This document shows, one piece after another, positions 1 to 8,558 of a stretch of DNA of 64,000 bases. Position numbers and translations under genes: made by a program. The stretch is from Methylocystis sp. SC2. Lineage in GTDB: Bacteria; Pseudomonadota; Alphaproteobacteria; Rhizobiales; Beijerinckiaceae. The notes beneath the pieces were generated by a model, which was not told where the DNA came from, ran no database searches, and saw only the letters and a program-made list of their open reading frames with translations. Each line of letters starts with the position of its first letter. Position 1 is the stretch's first letter. Location of the stretch: contig NC_018485.1 of assembly GCF_000304315.1 (NCBI RefSeq), positions 404,501 to 468,500 of the forward strand. The letters run 5' to 3'.

Positions 1-188
1 GGATAGGCGCGGCGCGCCGCGTCGCTATCGCGCGCACGGCGGCGATCATCGCGACGCGCGTCCGGCAGGTTGTCGTCATCGGCGATGATGCGCCGGATGG
101 AAGCGAGAATTTCCTCCATTGACGGCTCGTTCGCGCGCGCTTCGTCCTGCAACGAGTGCGACGGGGCGGATGCGTTCGCTGCGCTCAT
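1..188 (-). CDS. popZ: Cell-pole organising protein PopZ (DUF2497), N-terminal part; cut by window edge
   Basis: Reading from the ATG at 188 toward position 1, the first 62 codons give a short polar leader and then the segment PSMEEILASIRRIIADDD at about residues 24-41. That is the conserved N-terminal helix of the DUF2497/PopZ family. PopZ proteins form a polymeric matrix at the cell pole in alphaproteobacteria, and this N-terminal helix is the part that binds client proteins. The following stretch is rich in Asp, Arg and Ala, as expected for the disordered linker; the C-terminal oligomerisation region lies outside the window. The gene follows tolC on the same strand, a neighbourhood common in Hyphomicrobiales. 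The ATG is the only start that keeps the conserved helix close to the N-terminus. Confidence 0.85.
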   Translation of the reverse strand, partial: MSAANASAPSHSLQDEARANEPSMEEILASIRRIIADDDNLPDARRDDRRRARDSDAARRAY

Positions 189-326
189 GGAGTTCTGCCG
201 CTTTGCGCGGAAAGGCCGCGCATGAAGGTGGACCGGATCTCTGACCGCAGCAAACCCGCGAATCAACTTGGTCCCGACGAATTCCACACTTTTCGCGCTA
301 TGATGTCACCCGCATTCGCAAAATTC

Positions 327-1796
327 TTATCGGCCGTCGGGCGTGTCGAGACCGAACCACAAGTCGTGCACCTGATCGAGATGAACGCCCGGATCATAGA
401 GCGCGACCGCGAGGTTGAGTTCTTGCGCCGACAAGCGCCCGATCGATCCCAGCGCCGCATAAGACGCCACGACGCGATCGCGTTGCGACGTCACCAGATT
501 GACCCTGGCGTTGAGCAGAGACTGCTGCGCGTTCAGCACATCCAGGGTCGTGCGTTGCCCGACCTTGGCCTCTTCGCGCACCCCGGCGAGCGCCGTCTCC
601 GCCGCCTTCACCGCCGCCTGACCGGAGATGATCGACGCCTTGGCGGTGTCGAGAAGCCCGTAGCTCGACACGACGCTGGCGCGGACGCTCTCGCGCTGAA
701 CATCGGCATTGAGCCGCGCCTGGCCGAGTTGCTCCTTGGCTTGGCGAATCGAGGCGTATTCGGCGCCGCCCTGATAGAGCGGGACATTCAACTGCGCGAT
801 CGCTGACGCCGTGAACTGCCTCGATCCCGGCAATCCGAGAAAAGAATCATATTGATTCGACACCTGGCCGTTGACCGAGAGATTGGGCGCCAGCGCGCTT
901 TCCGCGACCTTGACCGCGAGCGCCGCCGCGTCCACCTGATGAAAGGCCGCGGTCACGCCCGGATGCTCCACCAATGCGATGGCGATCGCCTGCTCCACCG
1001 ACTTGGGCAACAACGGCTCGAGGCTGCGCCCCGGCTCAAGGTGTTTTGGCTCAGCGCCGATGATCTGGCGGTAGTTCGCCATGCTGTTCTTGAGCTGCGC
1101 CTGCGCGGCGTAGAATTCCGAACGCGCCAGCGCGACCGAGGCTTCCGCCTGGGCGACGTCGGTTCGAGTCACTTCGCCGACCTGGAACCGGTCGCGGCTC
1201 TGCTTGAGCTGTTCCTCAAGCACCGAAATGTTGTTTTTGCGCAGCGACACCACCGCCGTGTCGCGCAGCACGTTCATATAGGCGGTTGCGCCGTTCTGAA
1301 GGGTCGCCTGCTCGGTCAGGCGCATCGTCGAGCGCGCCGCAAAAACCCCCGACTCCGCCTGACGCACGGAATTTTCCGTGCGGAAGCCGTCGAAGATCGT
1401 CTGCGACATGTTCAGAGTCGCGCCGCGCGGATACCCCACGTAGGTGTCCTGAAAATCGCCGCTCCCGCCGGCTGCGGCGCCGGCCAGTTGGCTGCTGTTG
1501 CCGCCGAAGGGAATCTTGATCGCGGCGTATTGCGCGCCGTACTGCGCGGTGATGCTGGCTTTCGGTCGAAGGCCTGATTTCGCCTTCGGCGCGTCCTCGT
1601 CGCGCACCCGCACATTGGCGCGGCTTTGGTTGAGATCCGGGTTGCCGTAATAGGCCCGCGCCAGAGCCGACAGAAGGCTCTCCGCAGAGGCCCGGCCCGG
1701 CCAAAGAGCCACCGCCGCAAGCGCCAATGCTGCGGACGCGCAGGACAGGACGTTGGCCGACCGCCGCCACCCGACGCCAAACCCGTCACTTCTCAT
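327..1796 (-). CDS. tolC: TolC family outer-membrane efflux/secretion protein
   Basis: This 489-residue protein has a signal peptide (hydrophobic core about residues 17-33, cleavage after ASA near 38) followed by two repeated outer-membrane-efflux domains, roughly residues 40-240 and 250-455. The mature protein begins ESLLSALARAYYGNPDLNQ, typical of TolC-type type I secretion channels. Such proteins form trimeric channels that connect inner-membrane ABC or RND pumps to the outside. The ATG at 1796 is preferred over a TTG three codons upstream. It lies between pcm (upstream on the same strand) and popZ, a conserved alphaproteobacterial order. Its transport partner is not in the window. It is distinct from the NodT-type channel gene at 26.7-28.3 kb. 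Confidence 0.92.
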   Translation of the reverse strand: MRSDGFGVGWRRSANVLSCASAALALAAVALWPGRASAESLLSALARAYYGNPDLNQSRANVRVRDEDAPKAKSGLRPKASITAQYGAQYAAIKIPFGGNSSQLAGAAAGGSGDFQDTYVGYPRGATLNMSQTIFDGFRTENSVRQAESGVFAARSTMRLTEQATLQNGATAYMNVLRDTAVVSLRKNNISVLEEQLKQSRDRFQVGEVTRTDVAQAEASVALARSEFYAAQAQLKNSMANYRQIIGAEPKHLEPGRSLEPLLPKSVEQAIAIALVEHPGVTAAFHQVDAAALAVKVAESALAPNLSVNGQVSNQYDSFLGLPGSRQFTASAIAQLNVPLYQGGAEYASIRQAKEQLGQARLNADVQRESVRASVVSSYGLLDTAKASIISGQAAVKAAETALAGVREEAKVGQRTTLDVLNAQQSLLNARVNLVTSQRDRVVASYAALGSIGRLSAQELNLAVALYDPGVHLDQVHDLWFGLDTPDGR

Positions 1797-1908
1797 TGCT
1801 CTCAACCTATCCCGCGTGTCGACATTCGCGCCACACTACGGCAGCGACCAGTCTAAACGATGACACCGAACGTAACGGTAGAAACGCGATTGAGGCGAAA
1901 TGGCGGCG

Positions 1909-2613
1909 CTAGAGGTTGAAGGCGGGCGCCTCTTCGAAGCCATCGAGCACCGGCGCCGTCGCCGAGAACAACGGCAGTTCGCCCGCCGCGCGGCCGTCCT
2001 GGCGCTCGAAGCGTACGACCTGCTGGCCGGCGCGCGGCTCCGGCGTGACGATCGCCAGCAGCCGACCATCGGGCGTCAGCTGTTCGAACAACGCCTCGAG
2101 TCCCGCCTGAACGCGGCCGTGAATGATGATGACGTCGTAAGGGGCGCCGCCGGCGTAGCCCTTTTCCAAAGGCCCCAGCTCGAGTTGCACGTCGGCGCAG
2201 CCCAATGCCGCAAGCCCAGCCTTGGCGCAGGCGGCAAGACCGGAATCGCATTCCAGCGCGACAATCTTGTCGGCGAGGCCGCAGAGCAGTGCGGACGAAT
2301 AGCCCACGCCGCCAATGTCGAGCACTCTATCCGTCGCTCTGACGTCGGCGCTCTGAAGCATCCGGGCCAGCACCAGCGGCGGCAGCAGGCTGCGTTTGCG
2401 TCCGCTGGCGCCTTTCACGGAGATCGCCATATCCGAATAGGCGAGCGCGGCGAGGGAGTCCGGCAGGAAAATCTCGCGCGGCGTCTCGAGGAAGCGCTCC
2501 AGCAACGGCACATCCGTCACGTCGAACGGACGAAGCTGGCGCTCGACCATGGTGTGGCGCAAAGTCGCTGTCGCCTCGCCCGTCTTCGTCACTTGCGCCA
2601 CCCTGTCCAACAT
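1909..2613 (-). CDS. pcm: Protein-L-isoaspartate O-methyltransferase
   Basis: The 234-residue protein repairs isoaspartyl residues in damaged proteins by SAM-dependent methylation. Residues 22-35 carry the MVERQLRPFDVTD signature of the alphaproteobacterial PCMT group, and the SAM-binding motif VLDIGGVGYSSA lies at about 97-108. The length is slightly above the 215-220 residues usual in the family, because about 20 residues precede the conserved Met. That inner Met (residue 22) could be the true start. The gene stands upstream of tolC on the same strand with a gap of about 110 bp. The canonical DxGTGSG motif is DIGGVGYSS here, which is normal for this subgroup. Confidence 0.9.
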   Translation of the reverse strand: MLDRVAQVTKTGEATATLRHTMVERQLRPFDVTDVPLLERFLETPREIFLPDSLAALAYSDMAISVKGASGRKRSLLPPLVLARMLQSADVRATDRVLDIGGVGYSSALLCGLADKIVALECDSGLAACAKAGLAALGCADVQLELGPLEKGYAGGAPYDVIIIHGRVQAGLEALFEQLTPDGRLLAIVTPEPRAGQQVVRFERQDGRAAGELPLFSATAPVLDGFEEAPAFNL

Positions 2614-2688
2614 TCGCTTTCCGGCTTAGCCGGCCCCTTGGAGGAGATGCTGCGGCGCGGAACCGCGCCGGCGTTTATAGGCGCCGAC

Positions 2689-3171
2689 TCACGCCATGTC
2701 CATGGCTTGGCGCGCAGCTTCTCCGCCGACGAGCGGACGGACGCCGTCGCCGCTCTCGCCCAATCCGCGCATCTGCTCAAGCGACGTCTTGTCGAGCACT
2801 TCGGCGATCGCCTCTCGCGCTCGCAGCATGACGAGGCGAACCGCGCATCGCGTCTCGTCCGTGCAGTCGTCGCAACGACGGTAAACGGTTTTGCTTGCGC
2901 ATTGGATCGGCGCCAGCGGTCCGTCGAGCGCGCGCACAATATTGCCGACGCCTATGTCTGAAGGCGGCCGCGCCAGCATATAGCCGCCGCCCTTGCCCTT
3001 TTTCGAATGGACGAAGCCGGCGTTGCGCAGCTCGCCCAAAATCGCGTCGAGAAACTTCTTTGGAATCTGATTCGAGGCGGCGATATCCGCGACCAATGCG
3101 GTTTCTCCCGGCCGCACCCCCGCCAAATGCACCATGGCCTTGAGGCCATACTTAGCTTTTTTCGTCAGCAT
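2689..3171 (-). CDS. Rrf2 family transcriptional regulator
   Basis: This 160-residue regulator has the Rrf2 winged-helix start (MLTKKAKYGLKAMVHLA), the recognition region IPKKFLDAILGELRNAGFV at about 36-54 and the wing KKGKGGGYML at about 57-66. A Cys-rich stretch follows, with Cys at 91, 100, 103 and 109. Three Cys in this position coordinate an Fe-S cluster in IscR, NsrR and RirA. It is transcribed divergently from a TauE-type exporter gene and cysK, which suggests control of sulfur or cysteine metabolism. That link is inferred from context. Rrf2 proteins usually bind the shared divergent region and often repress themselves. Confidence 0.88.
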   Translation of the reverse strand: MLTKKAKYGLKAMVHLAGVRPGETALVADIAASNQIPKKFLDAILGELRNAGFVHSKKGKGGGYMLARPPSDIGVGNIVRALDGPLAPIQCASKTVYRRCDDCTDETRCAVRLVMLRAREAIAEVLDKTSLEQMRGLGESGDGVRPLVGGEAARQAMDMA

Positions 3172-3282
3172 TCCCGTTATGACCTTCAGGGCTAGGTCCG
3201 AACCGGACGCCCTTTTGCGCCGGCATACTACTGCAGTCGACCGGCATATTCACCTTTTCCCAAAATCCGGCGCGCGGCAGAA

Positions 3283-3310
3283 TTGACAAAGTCGACTAGA
3301 TTTATAGAGT
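3283..3310 (+). promoter_or_regulatory. Candidate promoter and operator between the Rrf2 gene and tauE
   Basis: TTGACA at 3283-3288 is followed after 16 bp by TAGAGT (3305-3310), a plausible sigma-70 promoter about 30 bp before the tauE start. It overlaps an imperfect inverted repeat, ACTAGATTTATAGAGT (3295-3310), whose outer ACT/AGT arms match. That is a sensible place for the divergently encoded Rrf2 protein to bind. The -10 is weak and the operator is inferred only. Confidence 0.4.
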
Positions 3311-3339
3311 AAAAAGACCATTGTCGACGAAAGAGAGAA

Positions 3340-4143
3340 ATGCCCGCCTTGTCGGACGCGCTCGGCGCGATCAATCTCCTCTATTCCGCTTCTGGTTTCT
3401 TCGTCGGCGCGCTCGTCGGCTTCACGGGCGTCGGCGGCGGCTCGCTGATGACGCCGATCCTCATGCTGGTTTTCGGCGTGCCCCCGACGACCGCCGTCGG
3501 CACCGACCTGCTTTACGCCGCCGTAACCAAGACCAATGGCACGCTCGTTCACGCCCTGCACGGCACCGTCGACTGGCGCATCACCCGCCGGCTGGCCTAT
3601 GGCAGCGTGCCTGCGAGCATCGCGAGTCTTCTCGTCCTCTCTTGGCTCGGCAAGACCGGCGGCGATGCGGCCAATGGGCTCATCACCTCGGCGCTTGGAT
3701 TCGCGCTGCTGCTGACCGCCTTTTCGATTCTCTTCCGGCGCTGGATCCTGGATCACATCTCGAGACACACGAACGACATGAGCGATCGGCGCCTGCTGTG
3801 GCTGACGGCGATTCTCGGCGTCCTTCTCGGCGTGCTGGTCTCGATCTCTTCGGTCGGCGCGGGGGCGATCGGCATGACCGTGCTGCTGGCGCTGTATTCG
3901 CACACGCCGACCGCGCGTCTGATCGGTTCCGATATCGCCCACGCCGTGCCGCTGACGCTGATCGCGGGGTTCGGGCACTGGCTGATGGGCGGCGTCGACT
4001 GGTTGCTGCTTCTATCGCTCCTCATTGGCTCTCTTCCAGGCATCGCCATTGGCGCCCATTTCGCTACTCGGGTTCCCGACCGCTATTTGCGGCCGGCTCT
4101 TGCAAGCGTCATGGCTCTGGTCGGAATCAAACTCTCAATCTAG
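3340..4143 (+). CDS. Sulfite exporter TauE/SafE family membrane protein
   Basis: A 267-residue inner-membrane protein with about eight hydrophobic segments. The first repeat carries FTGVGGGSLMTPIL at about 28-41 and the second SSVGAGAIGMTVLL at about 172-185, the paired glycine-rich signatures of the TauE/SafE/DUF81 family. Members export sulfite, sulfoacetate or related organosulfur anions, or take up others. The start ATG follows a purine-rich AAGAGAG ribosome site. cysK begins 30 bp downstream, so the two are probably co-transcribed. With the divergent Rrf2 regulator the context points to sulfite or sulfide homeostasis; the substrate cannot be told from sequence. Confidence 0.88.
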   Translation: MPALSDALGAINLLYSASGFFVGALVGFTGVGGGSLMTPILMLVFGVPPTTAVGTDLLYAAVTKTNGTLVHALHGTVDWRITRRLAYGSVPASIASLLVLSWLGKTGGDAANGLITSALGFALLLTAFSILFRRWILDHISRHTNDMSDRRLLWLTAILGVLLGVLVSISSVGAGAIGMTVLLALYSHTPTARLIGSDIAHAVPLTLIAGFGHWLMGGVDWLLLLSLLIGSLPGIAIGAHFATRVPDRYLRPALASVMALVGIKLSI

Positions 4144-4173
4144 ACCTCATTCTTCTTTCCCTGGGGGCGAAAC

Positions 4174-5157
4174 ATGTCGCAGGCAGCACCGAGCTTCACG
4201 CCGCCGGCCAAACCTGGCCGAGGCCGCATCTATGATTCCATCACGCAGACGATCGGCGATACGCCGCTCGTCCGGCTGGATCGCTTGGCGCGCGAGCGCG
4301 GCGTAAAGGCGAATCTCCTCGCCAAACTCGAATTCTTCAACCCGATCGCGAGCGTCAAAGATCGAATCGGCGTGAGCATGATCGAAACGCTTGAAAAGAG
4401 CGGCGCGATAACGCCCGGGAAATCTGTTCTGATCGAGCCGACCTCCGGCAACACCGGCATCGCGCTCGCCTTCGTCGCCGCCGCGCGCGGCTATCGACTT
4501 ATTCTTGTCATGCCGGAATCGATGTCGATCGAGCGGCGCAAGATGCTGGCCCTGCTCGGCGCCGAGCTGGTGCTCACTCCGGCGTCGCAGGGCATGAAGG
4601 GCGCGCTCGCCAAGGCCACTGAACTTGCCGCCGAGAATCCCGGCGCCGTCATTCCCCAGCAATTCGAGAATCCCGCCAACCCCGAGATTCACCGCGCAAC
4701 GACGGCCGAGGAAATCTGGAACGACACGAATGGCGAGGTCGACTATTTCGTGTCGGGCGTCGGCACTGGCGGCACGATCACCGGCGTCGGCCAGGCGCTG
4801 AAGGCGCGCCGGCCCGGCCTCCGCGTCGTCGCCGTGGAGCCGGAAGATTCGGCGGTGCTCTCCGGGCGCCCGCCCGGTCCGCACAAGATTCAGGGCATCG
4901 GCGCGGGCTTCGTGCCGCCCATTCTCGATCGCAGCGTCATCGACGAGATCATCACCATCGGCAATCAGACGGCGTTCGAGACGGCGCGGCTGCTCGCGCG
5001 CGTGGAGGGAATTCCGGTGGGCATCTCGTCGGGCGCCGCCGTCGCCGCAGCCTTGGAGATCGCCGGCCGCCCCGAGGCCGAGGGCAAGAACATCGTCCTG
5101 ATCATCCCGTCCTTCGCGGAGCGCTATCTCTCGACGGCGCTGTTCGAAGGGCTGTGA
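4174..5157 (+). CDS. cysK: Cysteine synthase A (O-acetylserine sulfhydrylase)
   Basis: This 327-residue PLP enzyme joins O-acetylserine and sulfide to make cysteine. The PLP lysine is Lys62 in [11 protein letters not shown]. The substrate loop [11 protein letters not shown] is at about residue 90, and the phosphate-binding [12 protein letters not shown] at about 195. The C-terminus ends in the form [15 protein letters not shown]. The gene lies 30 bp behind tauE. A diverged second copy of its last codons is present at 6838-6885, downstream of an intervening gene (see findings). Length and motifs are normal for CysK, and the residues are intact. Confidence 0.96.
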   Translation: MSQAAPSFTPPAKPGRGRIYDSITQTIGDTPLVRLDRLARERGVKANLLAKLEFFNPIASVKDRIGVSMIETLEKSGAITPGKSVLIEPTSGNTGIALAFVAAARGYRLILVMPESMSIERRKMLALLGAELVLTPASQGMKGALAKATELAAENPGAVIPQQFENPANPEIHRATTAEEIWNDTNGEVDYFVSGVGTGGTITGVGQALKARRPGLRVVAVEPEDSAVLSGRPPGPHKIQGIGAGFVPPILDRSVIDEIITIGNQTAFETARLLARVEGIPVGISSGAAVAAALEIAGRPEAEGKNIVLIIPSFAERYLSTALFEGL

Positions 5158-5160
5158 CAG

Positions 5161-5358
5161 TCACGGCGCGGGCGGGCATTCATAAGCGGAGCCCGCCTTC
5201 GCCCTGCCGAGTTTGCAATATTCGGACAGATAAAGCTCGATCGCATTGGCGCAGTCGTTCTCGAGTTTGTTCGAGGCGCCGAGCGAGGCGAACTCTCGCG
5301 CAAAAGCGAGATCGAGGATTCCGACCGCTACTCCCGCTCGGGCGATGAGCGGCCTTTC
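5161..5358 (-). other. In-frame continuation of the pentapeptide gene beyond its amber stop (65 codons)
   Basis: Directly after the TAG at 5359-5361 the same minus-strand frame stays open for 65 codons and ends in TGA at 5161-5163. The reading begins ERPLIARAGVAVGILDLAF, contains three Cys (in ENDCANAI, SEYCKLG and YECPP) and has no ATG, GTG or TTG in frame. The composition looks like real protein. The simplest reading is that the neighbouring gene once encoded a protein of about 523 residues and that the TAG is a nonsense mutation. Stop readthrough or a sequencing error are alternatives. Confidence 0.5.
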
Positions 5359-6732
5359 CTACGGGCATGCCTGCGTGCGAATGAGCGCAAACCTCGAGCC
5401 GTCAAACCCCTCGGGAAATTTTGTCGCGCAATCCACCGACGCGTTTTTCAAATTCGCGCCGGACAGATCCGCACGCGACAGATCGGCGCCGCGCAAGTCG
5501 ACGCCGCGCAAATCGGCGTTGCGAAGATTGGCGCCGCGAAGCGACGTTCCGTCTAACGTCGCCTCCCGCAAATTTGCTTCGGAAAGATTGGCGCCGTCGA
5601 GTTTCGTGCCAGCCAGCCGCGCGGCGCGCAGGTCGGCATTGCGCAGATCCGCGTCTTCCAACTTGGCGCGGGACAGATCGGCGCGAGTGAGCCCGGCGCC
5701 GAAGAGGGACGCCTGCGGCGCGACGAAATCGCGAAGATCGGCCCCGGCGAAGACGCATAAAACGCAAGTGAACTCTAGGGCTTCGACGCCTGACAGATCG
5801 GCGGCGTTGAATTCGACGAACTCGAAGAACGCCTTGTTCAATCGAGCGCCGACGAAATCACCCCCCTTGAAGCCGACATCGGCGAAGCGCGCGCCGGTGA
5901 AATCCGAGCCGCGCCCATCGAAATTAGGACTAAAAAGGGCATGGCTCAAAATACTGTTCGATAGGTCGGTGCGGCTGAAATCATTCCTGCCGTTGAGCGG
6001 GAAAAAGCTGGTCCTGGCGCCTTCAGGCGTCTGCTTATTCACCTGCTCCATCGTTATTCCCAGCAATCTCGCTCGCGCGCGCAGATCGCGCGAATCCCAC
6101 GCCTTGCTTTTCGCGGCGTAAGCTTCCTTGGGCTTTCCAGCCGCCGTAAGCGCTTCCGCGAGACGCAGCTGAGCCAACGGACGGTCGGGCCAGCGGCGCG
6201 CGACCTTTTTCGCGAGAGGAAGGGCGAGCGCAGGCTCCTGCCAATAGAGAAGATGGGCGAGGAGCGTGAGCTGCGCGTCGCCGTCATCCGGCGCGGCGCG
6301 CGCTTTCGCCTCCAGAGCTTCGCGTTCGGCGGCGAAATTCTCGACAACCGACGCCGACATGCCGCCAAGACAGATGGGCGACAAATAGAGAGCCACGCGA
6401 GTCCGTTTCAGCAGAATTAAGGGCGCCTTTTGGGCCGTCTCGCCGATCTGGGGAATGGGTGTCGGGCAGCTGTCTTCGCCGCCAAATTCGACATCGAGGC
6501 GCGCGCCGGTTTTCACGCCCTTCCAACCCCGCGTGACTCTGACAGTCGCGACTGTGTACAAACGGTCGGAGCCCGGCCGCAGCTTCTCGACGACGTAATC
6601 GACGACGACATCCGCTTGGCGCAGATTCCCGGCCCAGTCCTTCACGACCGGCGACCGGCAGGAGCAGGCGCGCGCCGAGGGCGCGGCCAGCAACACGAGG
6701 AGAAAAGCGAAAGTTCTTAGAAAATACGTCAT
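5359..6732 (-). CDS. Secreted pentapeptide-repeat protein with Cys-x-Cys N-terminus
   Basis: The ATG at 6732 gives 457 residues. A signal peptide (about 1-22, ending SARA) is followed at once by CSC. This start resembles secreted NTR/TIMP-type domains, in which a mature N-terminal Cys-x-Cys is typical. Residues 150-215 are helical and TPR-like. From about 240 to 440 come tandem A(D/N)Lxx pentapeptides (for example GANLRNADLRGVDLRGADLS), which fold as a right-handed quadrilateral beta helix. The product is probably periplasmic or exported; its function is unknown. The gene sits between cysK and a remnant of the cysK end, and its frame stays open for 65 codons beyond its stop. Confidence 0.75.
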   Translation of the reverse strand: MTYFLRTFAFLLVLLAAPSARACSCRSPVVKDWAGNLRQADVVVDYVVEKLRPGSDRLYTVATVRVTRGWKGVKTGARLDVEFGGEDSCPTPIPQIGETAQKAPLILLKRTRVALYLSPICLGGMSASVVENFAAEREALEAKARAAPDDGDAQLTLLAHLLYWQEPALALPLAKKVARRWPDRPLAQLRLAEALTAAGKPKEAYAAKSKAWDSRDLRARARLLGITMEQVNKQTPEGARTSFFPLNGRNDFSRTDLSNSILSHALFSPNFDGRGSDFTGARFADVGFKGGDFVGARLNKAFFEFVEFNAADLSGVEALEFTCVLCVFAGADLRDFVAPQASLFGAGLTRADLSRAKLEDADLRNADLRAARLAGTKLDGANLSEANLREATLDGTSLRGANLRNADLRGVDLRGADLSRADLSGANLKNASVDCATKFPEGFDGSRFALIRTQACP

Positions 6733-6837
6733 GGCGCCGCCCAAAACGTCAGACGCCAAACCAAACGACGATTGAGCGCGTCAGGGTCGGCGTCGACAAC
6801 AGCTTACAAAGCGAAGCGTCGACGTCGCAAGCCTCCC

Positions 6838-6885
6838 TCTTTCGCCGAAGGCTATCTTTCCACGGCGCTGTTCCAAGGGCTGTGA
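6838..6885 (+). pseudogene. cysK: Remnant of a second cysK 3' end
   Basis: Positions 6840-6888 match 5112-5160 (the cysK end plus three bases) at 41 of 49 bases. In frame it reads SFAEGYLSTALFQGL then TGA, against [15 protein letters not shown] in the intact gene. Five of the seven coding differences are synonymous, so the two copies diverged while both were translated. No further cysK sequence is visible upstream of 6838. It marks an old recombination junction. Confidence 0.75.
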
Positions 6886-6916
6886 CGGAAACGCGCCGAA
6901 AACCGGCGCGCATTCC

Positions 6917-7330
6917 TCAGGCCTTCGACGATCCGCTTTTGTTGCGCTTTTGCGGCTGCTTGGCCGCCTGCGGCTGCTGAGCCGCCTGACGAGGCGTCGC
7001 CTGCGCGATCTTGCGGCGATGCACCGCCGCGCGCGCGTAGGCGCCTGTGACATAGCCGACGGCGACAATGATGATGTAGACGATCACCAGGAAGCCGCCA
7101 CGCTGATTGGCGGACGCCGCCCTTTCGAGAAGACTGACGACTTCGGTCTGGTCAATGAATTTGTCAGCGATGATTCCGCAGACAATGCCGACGATCGGCA
7201 CGAGCCAGGACGGCAGCCGAAAATAGCCGAGCGCTGCGGCGAGAAGAAACGCCACGAGGCCGAAGACGTGTATAAACTCGATCAAGATTGACTGGATGAT
7301 GAGCCCAACAAAGCGGATGAGCTTGATCAT
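6917..7330 (-). CDS. Small inner-membrane protein of unknown function
   Basis: The 137-residue product has hydrophobic segments at about residues 5-35, 44-57 and 78-98. A basic, Gln/Ala/Lys-rich tail (about 104-137) is probably cytoplasmic. The ATG at 7330 is preceded by a good ribosome site (GGGGAG). I do not recognise a named family. It lies between the cysK remnant and pyrB on the minus strand, 35 bp after the pyrB side begins. Codon use matches the surrounding core genes, so it looks native. Confidence 0.65.
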   Translation of the reverse strand: MIKLIRFVGLIIQSILIEFIHVFGLVAFLLAAALGYFRLPSWLVPIVGIVCGIIADKFIDQTEVVSLLERAASANQRGGFLVIVYIIIVAVGYVTGAYARAAVHRRKIAQATPRQAAQQPQAAKQPQKRNKSGSSKA

Positions 7331-7365
7331 TTCTACTCCCCTACGATCATTGATTTTGGAGAAGC

Positions 7366-8316
7366 TTACACATTTGGCAGGTGCTGCGCGAGCGCTTCGA
7401 GCACCGCCATGCGCACCGCGACGCCCATCTCGACCTGTTCGCGAATAAGCGAGCGCGCGCTGTCGGCGACGGCGGTGTCGATTTCCACGCCGCGGTTCAT
7501 CGGCCCGGGATGCATCACCAGCGCGTCCGGCGCCGCATAGGCGAGCTTCTCTTCGTCGAGCCCGAAGAAGTGGAAATATTCGCGGGCGCTCGGCGTCATC
7601 GCGCCGGCCATGCGCTCGCGCTGAAGGCGCAGCATCATCACGATGTCAGCGTCCTCGAGTCCGCGCCTCATCTCGTGAAACACCTCGACGCCCAGCCGCG
7701 AAAGACTGTCCGGCGCAAGCGTCGAAGGCCCGACGACGCGCACCCGCGCGCCAAGCGCGCCAAGCAGCAGGATGTTTGAGCGCGCGACGCGCGAATGGAG
7801 AATGTCGCCGCAAATCGCGATCGTCAGCCCCTCGATGCGGCCCTTGTTCCGCCTGATCGTCAGCGCGTCGAGCAGCGCCTGAGTGGGATGTTCATGGGCG
7901 CCGTCGCCGGCGTTGACGACGGAACAGTCGACCTTTCGCGCCAGAAGATGCGCCGCGCCGGCGTGCGCATGGCGCACGACGATGATGTCGGGGCGCATCG
8001 CGTTCAGCGTCACCGCGGTGTCGATCAGCGTCTCGCCTTTCGACTCCGAGGAGCGCGCGACCGACATGTTCATCACGTCGGCGCCCAGGCGCTTGCCGGC
8101 GATCTCGAAGGACGCCTGCGTGCGCGTCGACGATTCGTAAAACAGATTGATTTGCGTCCGCCCGCGCAAACTCGAACGCTTCTTGTCGACCCGCCGCGAC
8201 ACTTCGATCGCCTCCTCGGCCATGTCGAGAAGGGTGACGATGTCAGGACGGGTCAATCCTTCGATGCCGAGAAGGTGGCGGTGCGGGAAAGAAGCTGGCG
8301 GCGCCCCTGATTGCAT
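7366..8316 (-). CDS. pyrB: Aspartate carbamoyltransferase catalytic subunit
   Basis: This enzyme commits carbamoyl phosphate and aspartate to pyrimidine synthesis. The carbamoyl-phosphate motif FYESSTRTQ is at residues 59-67. [12 protein letters not shown], with the conserved HPTQ, follows near 135-146, and the C-terminal region carries [10 protein letters not shown]. The ATG at 8316 gives 316 residues, the usual size, and starts just before the conserved helix; longer readings up to 8421 lack family similarity. Neither pyrC nor pyrI is adjacent. The gene is divergent from nadA, with about 240 bp between starts. Confidence 0.95.
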   Translation of the reverse strand: MQSGAPPASFPHRHLLGIEGLTRPDIVTLLDMAEEAIEVSRRVDKKRSSLRGRTQINLFYESSTRTQASFEIAGKRLGADVMNMSVARSSESKGETLIDTAVTLNAMRPDIIVVRHAHAGAAHLLARKVDCSVVNAGDGAHEHPTQALLDALTIRRNKGRIEGLTIAICGDILHSRVARSNILLLGALGARVRVVGPSTLAPDSLSRLGVEVFHEMRRGLEDADIVMMLRLQRERMAGAMTPSAREYFHFFGLDEEKLAYAAPDALVMHPGPMNRGVEIDTAVADSARSLIREQVEMGVAVRMAVLEALAQHLPNV

Positions 8317-8519
8317 GCGCCGTCTATAGCAGCTTTGACCAGCGCCGAAAGCGTCATCCGCCAAAGCGCAGAGCAGTCGCTCGCCCGTCCTTCCCTTGAC
8401 ATATACTCGGGCCGAGCACATGTCTTGCGTGACGAGGTTGCGAGATCCTCATCCGCGGCTTAGTCTTGAAAGCTTGAGCGCTCCGAGCGGCATCCGTCTC
8501 GGAGATTTTATGGGGGCTA

Positions 8520-8542
8520 CTTATACTCAATCTGAGTATAAG
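8520..8542. promoter_or_regulatory. Perfect palindrome, probable NadQ-type operator of the nad operon
   Basis: CTTATACTCA-ATC-TGAGTATAAG is a perfect inverted repeat with 10 bp arms and a 3 bp spacer, ending 16 bp before the nadA start. From memory the arm matches the ATACTCA/TGAGTAT type of site assigned to NadQ, the alphaproteobacterial repressor of nadABC. The position would let a bound repressor block RNA polymerase or the start of transcription. No nadQ gene is in the window. Confidence 0.7.
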
Positions 8543-8558
8543 AGAGAGACGCCAAACA

